DNA from: Diacronema lutheri
Lineage: Eukaryota; Haptophyta; Pavlovophyceae; Pavlovales; Pavlovaceae
Reading direction: 5' to 3'
Length of the DNA stretch: 64,000 bases
NCBI GenBank assembly: GCA_019448385.1
Contig: JAGTXO010000021.1
Coordinates: 496,001 to 560,000, forward strand
The stretch's first letter is position 1, and each line of letters starts with the position of its first letter. This document shows, one piece after another, positions 52,322 to 61,040 of this stretch. A program made the translations under genes and the position numbers. The notes below the pieces were generated by a model, which saw nothing but the letters and a program-made list of their open reading frames with translations, was not told where the DNA came from and ran no database searches.

Positions 52322-54206
52322 TCACCAGCCGAACAGGTACTCCGCGATGCGCAGCAGCAGCCCGCCCAGGCCGCTCGCCGCCGCGAGCGGCGCGGCCATC
52401 GCCGCGCCCTGCGCGACGAGCGGCGCGCGCGCGAGCGACGCCCAGTCGAGCGGCGGCTGCGTGGGCTTGAGCCACGCCGTCTGGCGGAGCGGCAGGCCCT
52501 CGCCCAGCGCGCCGCTCGCAGCGCCCGAATCGTCCGGCGCAGAGTCCGGGCGCGGGTGGATGCCGGGCAGCACGCCAAGGAGAGATGCGCCAAGCAGGCT
52601 GCCATTCTTGGCGCACGCCTCTGCCACTTCGAGCTGCGACGCGAGGCTGCGCGCAGCGCGCGGCGGCGCGCGGGCGGACCGCGTGCGGCGCGGCGCGCGC
52701 GTGAGCGGCGGGAGGCGCTCCGGCGGCCGCGCCGTCCGCCGGCGCGCGTACCGCAGGTGGGCCCAGTTGCCGCTGCCGAGCACGTGCGACACGATCGCGG
52801 AGGACGACGGCTGCATCGCCCGGAGCATCTGCGGCAGCGCCTCAGGCGCAAAGCCAAAAACCGTTACCCAGTAACCGTCGGCTGCGCTCGTGAGCGATTC
52901 GGCGGCGCCGACGCTGCGCGCGGCGCACAATGGCGGCGGCGGGCGAGGGCACGGCGCGGTGGGCGAGCGCGTGGTCAGGTCGGCGAGCGCGTGCAGCGCC
53001 GGCGACGCGCGCCATCGCAGAAGGGCACATGGGCGTCAGTCAGTCAACCAGCGCATGCGAGCACACACACCCGTACCCAGCGTAGTCGGCAGCAACAGCG
53101 CCATCGCAGAAGGGCACATGGGCGTCAGTCAGTCAACCAGCGCATGCGAGCACACACACCCGTACCCAGCGTAGTCGGCAGCAACAGCGCCATCGCAGAA
53201 GGGCACATGGGCGTCAGTCAGTCAACCAGCGCATGCGAGCACACACACCCGTACCCAGCGTAGTCGGCAGCAACAGCGCCATCGCAGAAGGGCACATGGG
53301 CGTCAGTCAGTCAACTAGCGCATGCGGGCACACACACCCGTACCCAGCGTAGTCGGCAGCAACAGCGCCATCTGTGCGCAGCAGAGGCGCATCCGCCGCG
53401 CGGGCGCGAAGCGCGTCTGACGCAGCGTCCTCGTACGCGTATGCGCCGCTGAGTGGCGCGCCCGTCCGGTCGGCAAAGGCAAAAAGCCCGCCGCCACCGC
53501 CGCCACCCGGCGCGCCGCCTGCCGGCGCGCGGTCCGCCGCGCCGGCGCCGCCGGACGGTCCGCGTGGCGCGCCGCCGAGTGGCGGCGAGACGAGCATCCG
53601 GTCGGGGACCACGTCCGAGAGCGAGAGGATGGGCGGTAGGTCGAGCTCGGCGAGCTGCGGCGCGGGAGCGGCGAGCGCGAGCGGCTGCTGCTGCTCAAGG
53701 TGGTGGCGATGCGCGCCGCGCAGCGCGTGGTGTTGCTGGCCGTCGAAGCCAACGCCACCCGACCGCGCGGCCGCGTCGAGCGCGGCGGATGGGAACGCGG
53801 CGAGCGGCGTCTCGAGCGGCGCGCCGCCCGCTCCAGCGCTAAAGCCGTACGCACCGCCGGCCGGCCGGAAGCGCGACGCGGGCGTCGCGGACGCCTCGGC
53901 GCGCGGCGCGGCGGACGGGAGGAGGAAGGCGGACCACGGGTCGCCACCCACTGGGAGCTCGGCGGCCGACGGCCGCGCAAAGAGCTTTGGCGTCGACCCG
54001 GCCGCCGCGCCGCCGCCGCCGCCGCCGCCGCCGCCAAAGCCGCCCGAGCCAAACGGCGGCCCGCCCGCGGCGTGCATCCCAGCGCCGTGCGCGCTCGAGC
54101 CCGCGCCATCCCCAAGCCCATTCGAGAATATGGGCGCGCCGTAGCCGCCGCCGCCGCCAAACGGCGTGCCCGTCGGCGTGAACGGCTGCTGTCCCGCGTA
54201 CGCCAT
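52322..54206 (-). CDS. NUP35: Nucleoporin Nup35/Nup53
   Basis: Structural nucleoporin of the inner ring. Minus-strand exons: 54206-53344, 52913-52752 and 52646-52322 (449 residues), both introns phase 2. The N-terminal half is disordered and Gly/Ala-rich with FG-like patches (TPFGGGGG, PIFSNGLG). The middle holds the family RNA-recognition-like dimerisation domain: GYWVTVFGFAPEALPQMLRAM, then HVLGSGNWAHLR joined by splicing to LASQLEVAEACAKNGSLL and GVLPGIHP, colinear with vertebrate GNWMHIQYQSKL...KALSKDG. The last residues (LLLRIAEYLFGW) form the amphipathic membrane-binding helix ending in Trp. The 430-base first intron contains four 89-base repeats that copy its own donor. The start is ATG 54206. 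Confidence 0.9.
53012..53374. repeat. 89-bp minisatellite (4 copies) spanning an exon-intron junction
   Basis: Four 89-base units begin at 53012, 53101, 53190 and 53279; a partial fifth begins at 53368. Units are nearly identical, with rare changes in the copy nearest exon 1. On the transcribed (minus) strand each unit includes the sequence at the end of Nup35 exon 1 and its GG/GTACGG donor, so several equivalent donors lie in a row. The period is not a multiple of three. Confidence 0.95.
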
Positions 54207-54300
54207 GCCCTCCGCGCTCGTCACGACCGCGATGTGCGCGTGTTTGAAAAGGGGGTCGGCGGGGAACAATCATGCCGATGTGTGCGGGTTAGCACAAAAC

Positions 54301-56274
54301 ATGGCGACGAGCGTGGACGGCTGCTGCCCGGTGCCGTTTGACCTGATCTCGCCCAACGGTTGCCACTCGCGCACGCTTGCCGTGCTGGTGTTTGGCGGCC
54401 TCACGCTCCGCGCCTTCCTGTCAATCCTCGCCCAGTCCTTTGGCGATGACGCGCTGCCGCGCTGCGCGCCGCGCGCGCGCGCAGCCCCGGGCGCGTTCGT
54501 CGGGCTGGGCGATTCGCTCGGCTCGCTGTGGCAGGCGCTACCGTTCGCGTGCGTGCTTGGCCTGGCCAACTCCAGGTGGCACGGTGCCGGCTGGCGCTTG
54601 CTCGCGCTCCCGTACGCGGCGGTCCTCCTCGCCGAGAGCTCGGCGCTCCTCGTCACGTGCTCGGCGCCGCCGCGCGCCGGCGCAGCCGAAGCGGAGATCG
54701 GATCGTCGCGCAGCGGTCCGGTAAGGCATCAGGTCGCGCGAATGCTCGCGGCAGTCGATGTTTTCGTCTTCGCTGGCGTGCTCGTGTGCCTGCTCGCGCT
54801 CGTGCTCGGCGCGGCGCCTCGCGCTACCGGCCGCGCTGCGGGCCCTCCCGCCTCGCCCGCAGACGCCGAGCTCGAGCGTGCGTGCGGGAGCGCAGGCGCG
54901 GGCCCGTCGTCGGGTGATGCTGCCATCGAGCCGTGCGCGACGACCCGCCCCTCCGCCGGGCTGGGCGGCGCCACGGCACACCACGCAGCCAAGGCGCGCG
55001 GGCCCGTCGGCGCGCCCGCCGTGCCGCTGCGTCTTTGGGTTGGGCTGTGGCTGTCTCTCGCCGTCGTGCTGCTGATCTGCGTCGCGCAGCTGTACGCGGC
55101 GCGGCTGCTCAGCCGTGTCGGCTCGCGACGCGTAGCCGAGCTCCTTGACGCCGTGCGGCGCGCGGAGGCACAACTCGAGCGGACGGCGGGCGCGGAGTCG
55201 ACGGGCTCGGCGGACGCGCGCTGGCTGCTGCGCGTCGTGCGGCAGGCGGAGCGCGTGCTCAGCGCGTACGCGCTGCCCGTCGCGCACGCCGTCGGTCCGA
55301 GCGCTGCGGCGGGCGCGCTCGTCGCGCTGTGTAATGACTTGCGCTGGAAGGCCGTTGCCATCTGCCGGTGCCGACGCATCGTGCCGCGGCTGCGCGCGGC
55401 ACACGCCGAGCGCGGCGACGACTGCAGCCGACACCGACGCGAGGGCGGCGGCCATCAGCTGGCGGGCGCGGCGCCGGTGCCGCCGTCCGCCGGCAGCATG
55501 CCTCCGCCGGCCGACAGCGCGCGCGCGCTCTCCGTGGAGCCGCCGTCGCGCGAAGCCCGTGGCGGGGGCGGGGGCAGTGGGTGGGGCGGGGGCGGGGGCA
55601 GTGGGTGGGGCCGGGGCGGGGGCAGTGGGTGGGGCGGGGGTTGGGGTGGGAGTGGGGGCGGTGGCGGGGCTGAGCGCGCGCTCGGAGGCCGCCGGCAGAG
55701 CCGCTCGGTCGATGTGCACGCCTTCTCCGTTTACTGGGCGTTCTACTTGATCCCGGTTCTCGTTGCGAATAGCGCGGTCGCGTTCGCGTTGGTCTCGGCG
55801 AGCGTCGCGCTGCTTGCCTTTACGATCGCGTGTGCGCCGGTGCGCGCGGCCATGTGGACGTCGTGGGTGACCGCGGGCTACGTCGGCGCGCTCGGCGTCG
55901 ATTACTCGCTGCGCGTCGCGCTCTTCCAAGGCGTGCTCGCGACGCGCGATGGCCCGCGGCTCGCGCGACTCTTCCGCCTCGCAGATTTTGCCTACTCGTT
56001 CACGCTCGGGCCCGTCGCGGGCACGTCGGCCGTCTTCGCGCGCTGCGTCGCGGGCGGCGCGTGTGCGCTTGCCGCGCTCGCGCGCGTGGATGTGCCGATG
56101 CTGCCGCGCGCGCTCGCCGTGTGGGACCCGGCGTTTGCCGCGTGGCAGGCGATGCTCAAGCTGCATGTGAACGGCGGCGGCCCGCCGCTTGGCGAAGAGG
56201 CGTCGACGGGGCGCCGATTCATGTCGTCTTCGGTCCCGACGGCATCATTACGACAGCAGCTGCTGTGCAACTAA
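54301..56274 (+). CDS. Multi-pass membrane protein, STRA6-like
   Basis: 657 residues in one exon with about nine hydrophobic segments, for example LAVLVFGGLTLRAFLSILA (about 26-44), LLALPYAAVLLAESSALLV, VDVFVFAGVLVCLLALVLG (150-170), LWVGLWLSLAVVLLICVAQ (245-265), VYWAFYLIPVLVANSAVAF (478-497) and ALVSASVALLAFTIA. Near the C-terminus, VDVPMLPRALAVWDPAFAAW resembles the LPR-x(4)-D-x-G/A-F motif region of the retinol-binding-protein receptor STRA6, and the preceding juxtamembrane segment is similar. A Gly/Trp repeat (GGGSGW) lies in a cytosolic loop near residues 420-460. The last codons and stop fall in a 62-base repeat. The family call is tentative and the substrate unknown. The divergent Nup35 start is 94 bases away. 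Confidence 0.6.
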   Translation: MATSVDGCCPVPFDLISPNGCHSRTLAVLVFGGLTLRAFLSILAQSFGDDALPRCAPRARAAPGAFVGLGDSLGSLWQALPFACVLGLANSRWHGAGWRLLALPYAAVLLAESSALLVTCSAPPRAGAAEAEIGSSRSGPVRHQVARMLAAVDVFVFAGVLVCLLALVLGAAPRATGRAAGPPASPADAELERACGSAGAGPSSGDAAIEPCATTRPSAGLGGATAHHAAKARGPVGAPAVPLRLWVGLWLSLAVVLLICVAQLYAARLLSRVGSRRVAELLDAVRRAEAQLERTAGAESTGSADARWLLRVVRQAERVLSAYALPVAHAVGPSAAAGALVALCNDLRWKAVAICRCRRIVPRLRAAHAERGDDCSRHRREGGGHQLAGAAPVPPSAGSMPPPADSARALSVEPPSREARGGGGGSGWGGGGGSGWGRGGGSGWGGGWGGSGGGGGAERALGGRRQSRSVDVHAFSVYWAFYLIPVLVANSAVAFALVSASVALLAFTIACAPVRAAMWTSWVTAGYVGALGVDYSLRVALFQGVLATRDGPRLARLFRLADFAYSFTLGPVAGTSAVFARCVAGGACALAALARVDVPMLPRALAVWDPAFAAWQAMLKLHVNGGGPPLGEEASTGRRFMSSSVPTASLRQQLLCN

Positions 56275-56434
56275 AGTACGCAAGGCCGTTTTCGGTCCCG
56301 ACGGCATCATGACGACAGCAGCTGCAGAGCAACTAAAGTACGCAAGGCCGTTTTCGGTCCCGACGGCATCATTACGACAGCAGCTGCTGAGCAACTGAAG
56401 TACGCAAGGCCGTTTTCGGTCCCGACGGCATCAT
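56231..56434. repeat. 62-bp tandem repeat over the stop codon
   Basis: Copies of a 62-base unit starting CGGTCCCGACGGCATCAT begin at 56231, 56293 and 56355, with a partial copy at 56417. The first copy encodes the last residues and the stop of the STRA6-like gene. Copies differ at a few sites, mostly ATTACG/ATGACG and CTGTGC/CAGAGC. Confidence 0.93.
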
Positions 56435-57108
56435 GACAATGCCGCGGGGGCATGACGACGCGGCATGGCTCGTCCTGGTGCGCTCGCACGGGGCCAGGCG
56501 CCCAGGCCCGCCAGACGCACGGGCGTGAAAGGCTCTCCCCCCAAAATGACTAGCCATTTCAGAATCACAGTCAGCATCACATCATGAAGGCAACACTCAG
56601 AAATCCTGGAGACCCCTCAGCTTTTTAAAACAGAGCTGAGGTGGACACCGCGGATTTTCCTCGGACGGGTTCGTCATTTTGGTATATGACCAGCCAATCG
56701 AATTAGCCTGGCCAATCGGAGGTTTTGCCGACGGATTGGCATTGTTGAACCCGCCAATCGAATGGAATTGGCCACTGGAACGATTTTTGAACCGGCCAAC
56801 GGGAATACGCGTGCCCGCCCTCAAACGCCTTCCCCTGCACCCACCGCCCGCCCTCGCCGTACGCCCGGTCCGCCAATTCAACGGTGTCCTGCACCGGCCG
56901 CCGGCGCTCGTTAATGCCGCACGCCGAGACGGCCAAACGTCTCGCAGCCTAAATCCTGGCCGGCAGGCCTTCAGCCTCGGTCCCTCACAAGCCTCGACTC
57001 GGTGCATTCTTTCATCCGGCAACATGAAAAACGGCCCCCCGCCCCCCGGCGGGGTCTCCAGCCCCAGGGCAGCGCCCCCTAATTGGGTGGGAGGACCACG
57101 TTCAAAAC
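56435..57108. other. Intergenic region with degenerate 60-bp repeats
   Basis: The gene-free region after the STRA6-like stop, less GC-rich than its surroundings. GCCAATCGAAT occurs twice exactly 60 bases apart (about 56693 and 56753), followed in both by a TTGGCCA-like block, so at least two decayed 60-base units are present. A run of C-rich blocks (GGCCCCCCGCCCCCC) lies near 57034. A minus-strand frame at 56597-57172 shows no recognisable motif. No gene is supported. Confidence 0.5.
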
Positions 57109-60100
57109 ATGGGGCGCAAGGGGACGAAGGGCGAGGTCCCCGCCGTCCCGGGCGCGCTCGGCAGCGACGCAAAGCGGTTCAAGCAGAGCACGCTGGCGTT
57201 TGGTGGTGGAGTGTCATGCGCGGCATCCATCGCGCCGAGCGCTGTCGGCGCGCCGGTGGTGCCTGCGCGCGTCTCGGCACCCGTGAGCGGATTCGCCGTG
57301 CCGCCAAACGAGACGTGGCCCGCGCTCTCGGACGGCGACACCGCCGAGCGGGCCAGCGTCGCCGCCCCGACCAATCATTCCCAAGCCGTGTCCTCGCCGT
57401 GCGCGCCACGCGCCGGTGCGCGCACCGTCGGCGACGGTGCGCCGGGTGAGTGCGCGGCCGGTGATCGAGTCGACGGAGGCGGCGACGGCGTGCACGCCGC
57501 CACGCACGGCGCCGGCAGCGAGTGGTCGGCGATCGGCGCAGCGTCGGCACAACTGCGTGTGTGTGAGCGAGCTGCGTGCGTGCCGAGCCGTGCCGCGCGA
57601 CTGCTCGACACCGTCGGCATGCCGCGCGCTGCGGCCGCGCCGTCGTTCGCGGCCGAGCGGCCTGCGCGCGCGCGCGAGCCACCCGCGGGCGCGCCGCCGG
57701 TGGGCGCGCGCGCGCCGACGCTCAACGCGGAACAGCGCGCGGTCGCTGACGCAAACGATGGCCTCATCCTCGTGCGCGCGGGCCCCGGCTCGGGCAAGAC
57801 GCGCGCGCTCGTCGGCCGTGTGTGCGCTCTCGTCGCGCAGCGCAGCGTGGCCGCTCGTGACGTGCTCTGTCTCGCGTTTTCAACAAAGGCGGCGGCGGAG
57901 CTGCAGGCGCGGCTCGCAGGCGCGCTGCCGCCGGCAACGTTTGGCCACGTCGCCGTGCACACCTTCCACTCCGCGTGCCTGCACCTGCTGCGCGAGCGGC
58001 ACGAGGCGGCGGCGCTCGCTGCGGACGTGCCGCGTGGCTTCCACGTTGCGGCTCGGCAAGCGGACGCGTGCCTCGCCGAGGCGCTGGGCGATGCGGGCGT
58101 CGCAGGCACGGCCGTCTCGGCCGTGCGTGCGCTCCTCGAGCGACGGCGCAACGCCGCCGCCGAGCGCGCGGCCGTCGCCGACGTGGCCGCGAGCGCCACA
58201 CCCGGCGCTCACGCGGACGCGGAGGCGCTCGCGCGCGCGCTGCGCGCGGCCGCGGCCGCCGCGGGCGGCGGGAGCGGCGAGGGCGGCGACGACGACGAGA
58301 CGGGGCTCTCCGAGCGTGATTTGGCCGCCGTCGAGAGATGCTACCGCGCGCGGTTGCGCGCGCGCGCGCCGCGCGCGCGCGCGGGCGCGAGCGGCGGCGG
58401 CGATGGCGATGACGGCGGCGGCGGCGGCGGCGACGGCGGGAGCAGCGGCGCGCGCGCGCCGCTGCTCGACTACGACGACCTGCTCAGCGCGGCGGAGGCG
58501 ACGCTTCGCTGGGAGCTCGCGCAGCCGGGCTGCGCGCGCGGCGACGGCGGCGGCTACCGCCACGTTCTCGTCGACGAGTTCCAGGACGCGAGCGTGCAGC
58601 AGTGCTCGCTCGTCGCCCTGCTCGCGCGAGCGCACGGCAACTGCACCGCCGTCGGCGATGCGGACCAAGCCATCTTCGGCTGGCGGCACGCGTGCGCGGC
58701 GGGCGGCGAGGTGCTGCGGCTGCTCGGCCACTTCGAGACGATCACGGCGCTCAGGCTCGACGCGAACTACCGCTCGACGCCGCAGATCGTCGTCGCGGCG
58801 CGCGCGATGCTCGCGGCCGGCGGTGCGGCCGGCACGGAGCGCGCCGCCAGCGGTCGCGGTGGCGGCGGCGGCGGCGCAGCGACTGTGGGTGGCAACAGTC
58901 GCTGCACCGCAGCGGCGGGTGCTGTCGAGCGCGGCGTGCCCGCCGCCGGGATGGTCGCGATGCGCGCCGACGGCGACCGCGTGCGCGTGCTGTGCTGCAC
59001 GGACGGCGCAGCCGAATGCGAGGCGGTCGCTGCGGCGCTCGTCGAGGCACGCGCGCGCGGCGTTCGACCGCGCGAGATGGCCGTGCTCGTGCGCGTGCGC
59101 GCGCAGGTTGACGCGATCGCGCGCGCGTGCGCTGCGCACGGCCTGCCCGTCAGCGGCGCCGGCGCGGCCGTGGGCGGCGCGGGCGCGGGCGGCGCGCTTG
59201 CATCGCGCGCCGACGCTCGAGACGCGGCGGCGCTGCTCGCGCTCGCAGCGCGTGGCGAGCGCGCCGACGTGTCTTCCTTCGAGCGCGCGCTCGGGCTGTG
59301 CGCGGGCGTGGGCGACACGACCGCGCGCCGCCTCCTCGCGCCGAGCGGCGGAGGCGCCTGGCACGGCCTGCTGCAGGCCGCGCGCGGCAACGCGCCCGGA
59401 GGCGGCGGCGCGGGCGGCGTGAAGGCTGCCACGGCCGCGTCGCTTGCTTCCCTCGTGCGCGCCGTGCGCGCGCTCAGCGCGCTACTCGCCCCGCGCGCGC
59501 CGCTGCACGAGCCCGTCGCGCCGCTGAGCGCGCTCGTGCACGCGGCGGCCGACGCGGCGGTCGCGCTGCGCGGCCCGAGGCGACTGGCGAACGGCACCAA
59601 CGATGGTGCGGCCGGTGCTGGCGGCCGGTCGGAGGTGGTTGAGGCGATGGCGGCTGCGGCCGCGGCCTTCGAGGAGGACGTCGGCTCGGTGCCCGCGAGT
59701 GGCCTCGGCGCGCGCGCGGGTGACGCCATCGCGCCGCCGTCGGGCGGCGCGGGCGGATGCGGCGCACTTGCCGGCGACGGCAGCGTCGGTGGCCGCGCCG
59801 ATCTGCTACTCCGCTTCCTCGAGAGCGTCGGCCTCGCCTCCGCGGGCAGCAGCGCCGGCGTCGGCGCGCCCGACGGCGGCGCGAGCGCGAGCGATCCTTC
59901 ACCCGCGGCCGCGCCGGCGTGCGCCGACGGCCGCGTGTGCGTGCTGACCGTGCATGCAGCCAAGGGGCTTGAGTGGGAAACGGTCATCCTCGCGGGCGTC
60001 ACTGATGACCTCTTCCCGCACGCGCGCGCCGCGTCGTCGGTCGGCGGATGCGCGGAGGAGCGCCGGCTGCTCTACGTGGGCATGACGAGGGCGCGCACCC

Positions 60101-60870
60101 AGCTCGTCCTCACGCACACAGGCGCGCCAAGCCGCTTTTTAGCGCCGCTCAACGCGCAGCTCGTCGAGCGCACGCGCATCGGCGGCGGTGGCGGGGGCGC
60201 TGCGCGGACGGGCGAGGACGACGGCGATGGCGCGCACACGCGCGGCTGTGGCGCGCGCGCGTGCGGTGGGCAGCGGCCGGAGTTGGCCCGTGCGGGCGGC
60301 AGCAGTGCGCACGCATGCCCTGTAGGCGGTGGCTTCCAGACGGCATCGGCAATGCTCGGCATGGGCGAAGGTGCCGACGATGCCGACAGCGCCGCGCCGT
60401 GCGCAGGTCAAGGTGGCCTCGCGCGCGGACCCGAGCGCCTGCGCACGGGTGGGCGGTGCGGCATCGCTGGCGGGCGGACGTGGCGGCTTGGCGGCACGAG
60501 CGGCGACGCCGAGAGCCGCACGGCCGCGGTCCGGCCTCTCGCGTCGTCGAGCGCGGCCGCGCCTGGCCAGCACGGCGGCTTCTGCTCGGCTGCGTCGTCG
60601 CTCGGCGCGCGCCAAGGCTGCGCCGGGCGCGCTACGGCCGCAAGCGGCGGCGGCGCGGGGAGCAACCGTGGCGCGGCGGCTCGACTCGGCGTCGCGGCGG
60701 GCGCCGGCGTGCGCAGGCCGCTCGCGCACCTTGCCCAGCCGCCGACCCTGGCCGAGCTTGGCCGCGGCGCGGCAGGCGGGGAGGGCTGCCCCCCGGGCCG
60801 CGCGCTGCATCCACCTTCAAATCACGATGTGCCGAGCCCGGCGTGCAGCCGCGATCGGCGGCCCGCGTAG
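57109..60870 (+). CDS. UvrD/Srs2-like superfamily 1 DNA helicase
   Basis: 3'-5' SF1A helicase, 1253 residues in one exon. Motif I is RAGPGSGKTRAL, after LNAEQRAVADANDG (Q motif). Ia follows as LAFSTKAAAELQ, then HTFHSACLHLLR. Motif II is VLVDEFQDAS, III is GDADQAIFGWR, IV LRLDANYRSTPQI, V VLTVHAAKGLEWETVILAG and VI EERRLLYVGMTRARTQLVL. This set is typical of UvrD/PcrA/Srs2 enzymes that unwind DNA or strip recombinase filaments. The N-terminus has KRFKQSTLAFG, similar to but not exactly a PCNA-interacting box, which would suit an Srs2-like anti-recombinase. Gly/Ala-rich insertions split the helicase lobes, and the last 230 residues are disordered. The start is ATG 57109. Confidence 0.9.
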   Translation: MGRKGTKGEVPAVPGALGSDAKRFKQSTLAFGGGVSCAASIAPSAVGAPVVPARVSAPVSGFAVPPNETWPALSDGDTAERASVAAPTNHSQAVSSPCAPRAGARTVGDGAPGECAAGDRVDGGGDGVHAATHGAGSEWSAIGAASAQLRVCERAACVPSRAARLLDTVGMPRAAAAPSFAAERPARAREPPAGAPPVGARAPTLNAEQRAVADANDGLILVRAGPGSGKTRALVGRVCALVAQRSVAARDVLCLAFSTKAAAELQARLAGALPPATFGHVAVHTFHSACLHLLRERHEAAALAADVPRGFHVAARQADACLAEALGDAGVAGTAVSAVRALLERRRNAAAERAAVADVAASATPGAHADAEALARALRAAAAAAGGGSGEGGDDDETGLSERDLAAVERCYRARLRARAPRARAGASGGGDGDDGGGGGGDGGSSGARAPLLDYDDLLSAAEATLRWELAQPGCARGDGGGYRHVLVDEFQDASVQQCSLVALLARAHGNCTAVGDADQAIFGWRHACAAGGEVLRLLGHFETITALRLDANYRSTPQIVVAARAMLAAGGAAGTERAASGRGGGGGGAATVGGNSRCTAAAGAVERGVPAAGMVAMRADGDRVRVLCCTDGAAECEAVAAALVEARARGVRPREMAVLVRVRAQVDAIARACAAHGLPVSGAGAAVGGAGAGGALASRADARDAAALLALAARGERADVSSFERALGLCAGVGDTTARRLLAPSGGGAWHGLLQAARGNAPGGGGAGGVKAATAASLASLVRAVRALSALLAPRAPLHEPVAPLSALVHAAADAAVALRGPRRLANGTNDGAAGAGGRSEVVEAMAAAAAAFEEDVGSVPASGLGARAGDAIAPPSGGAGGCGALAGDGSVGGRADLLLRFLESVGLASAGSSAGVGAPDGGASASDPSPAAAPACADGRVCVLTVHAAKGLEWETVILAGVTDDLFPHARAASSVGGCAEERRLLYVGMTRARTQLVLTHTGAPSRFLAPLNAQLVERTRIGGGGGGAARTGEDDGDGAHTRGCGARACGGQRPELARAGGSSAHACPVGGGFQTASAMLGMGEGADDADSAAPCAGQGGLARGPERLRTGGRCGIAGGRTWRLGGTSGDAESRTAAVRPLASSSAAAPGQHGGFCSAASSLGARQGCAGRATAASGGGAGSNRGAAARLGVAAGAGVRRPLAHLAQPPTLAELGRGAAGGEGCPPGRALHPPSNHDVPSPACSRDRRPA

Positions 60871-61001
60871 GTGCCGTTGCGCCCGCCCGGTCTCCCCCGC
60901 GTGAAGCCCCGCCGCTTGGTTGCCCGCCGTGTGCACCCGCTGACGAGAATGTCAGCTGCAGCAGGTCAACGTCAACGAGAGGGAGAGCGGGAAAGTAACT
61001 G

Positions 61002-61003
<2 letters not shown>

Positions 61004-61032
<29 letters not shown>
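61004..61032. repeat. 29-base poly(G) tract just before a start codon
   Basis: 29 consecutive G ending 8 bases before the ATG (61041) of the FkbM-like gene, so it probably lies in the 5' UTR or core promoter. It is prone to length change and quadruplex formation. Confidence 0.95.
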
Positions 61033-61040
61033 TGGGTGGC

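Noticed and set aside
53012-53374. Array of small genes or CRISPR repeats
   Set aside because: Direct 89-base tandem units without spacers; short frames inside them are repeats of one another with no motif.
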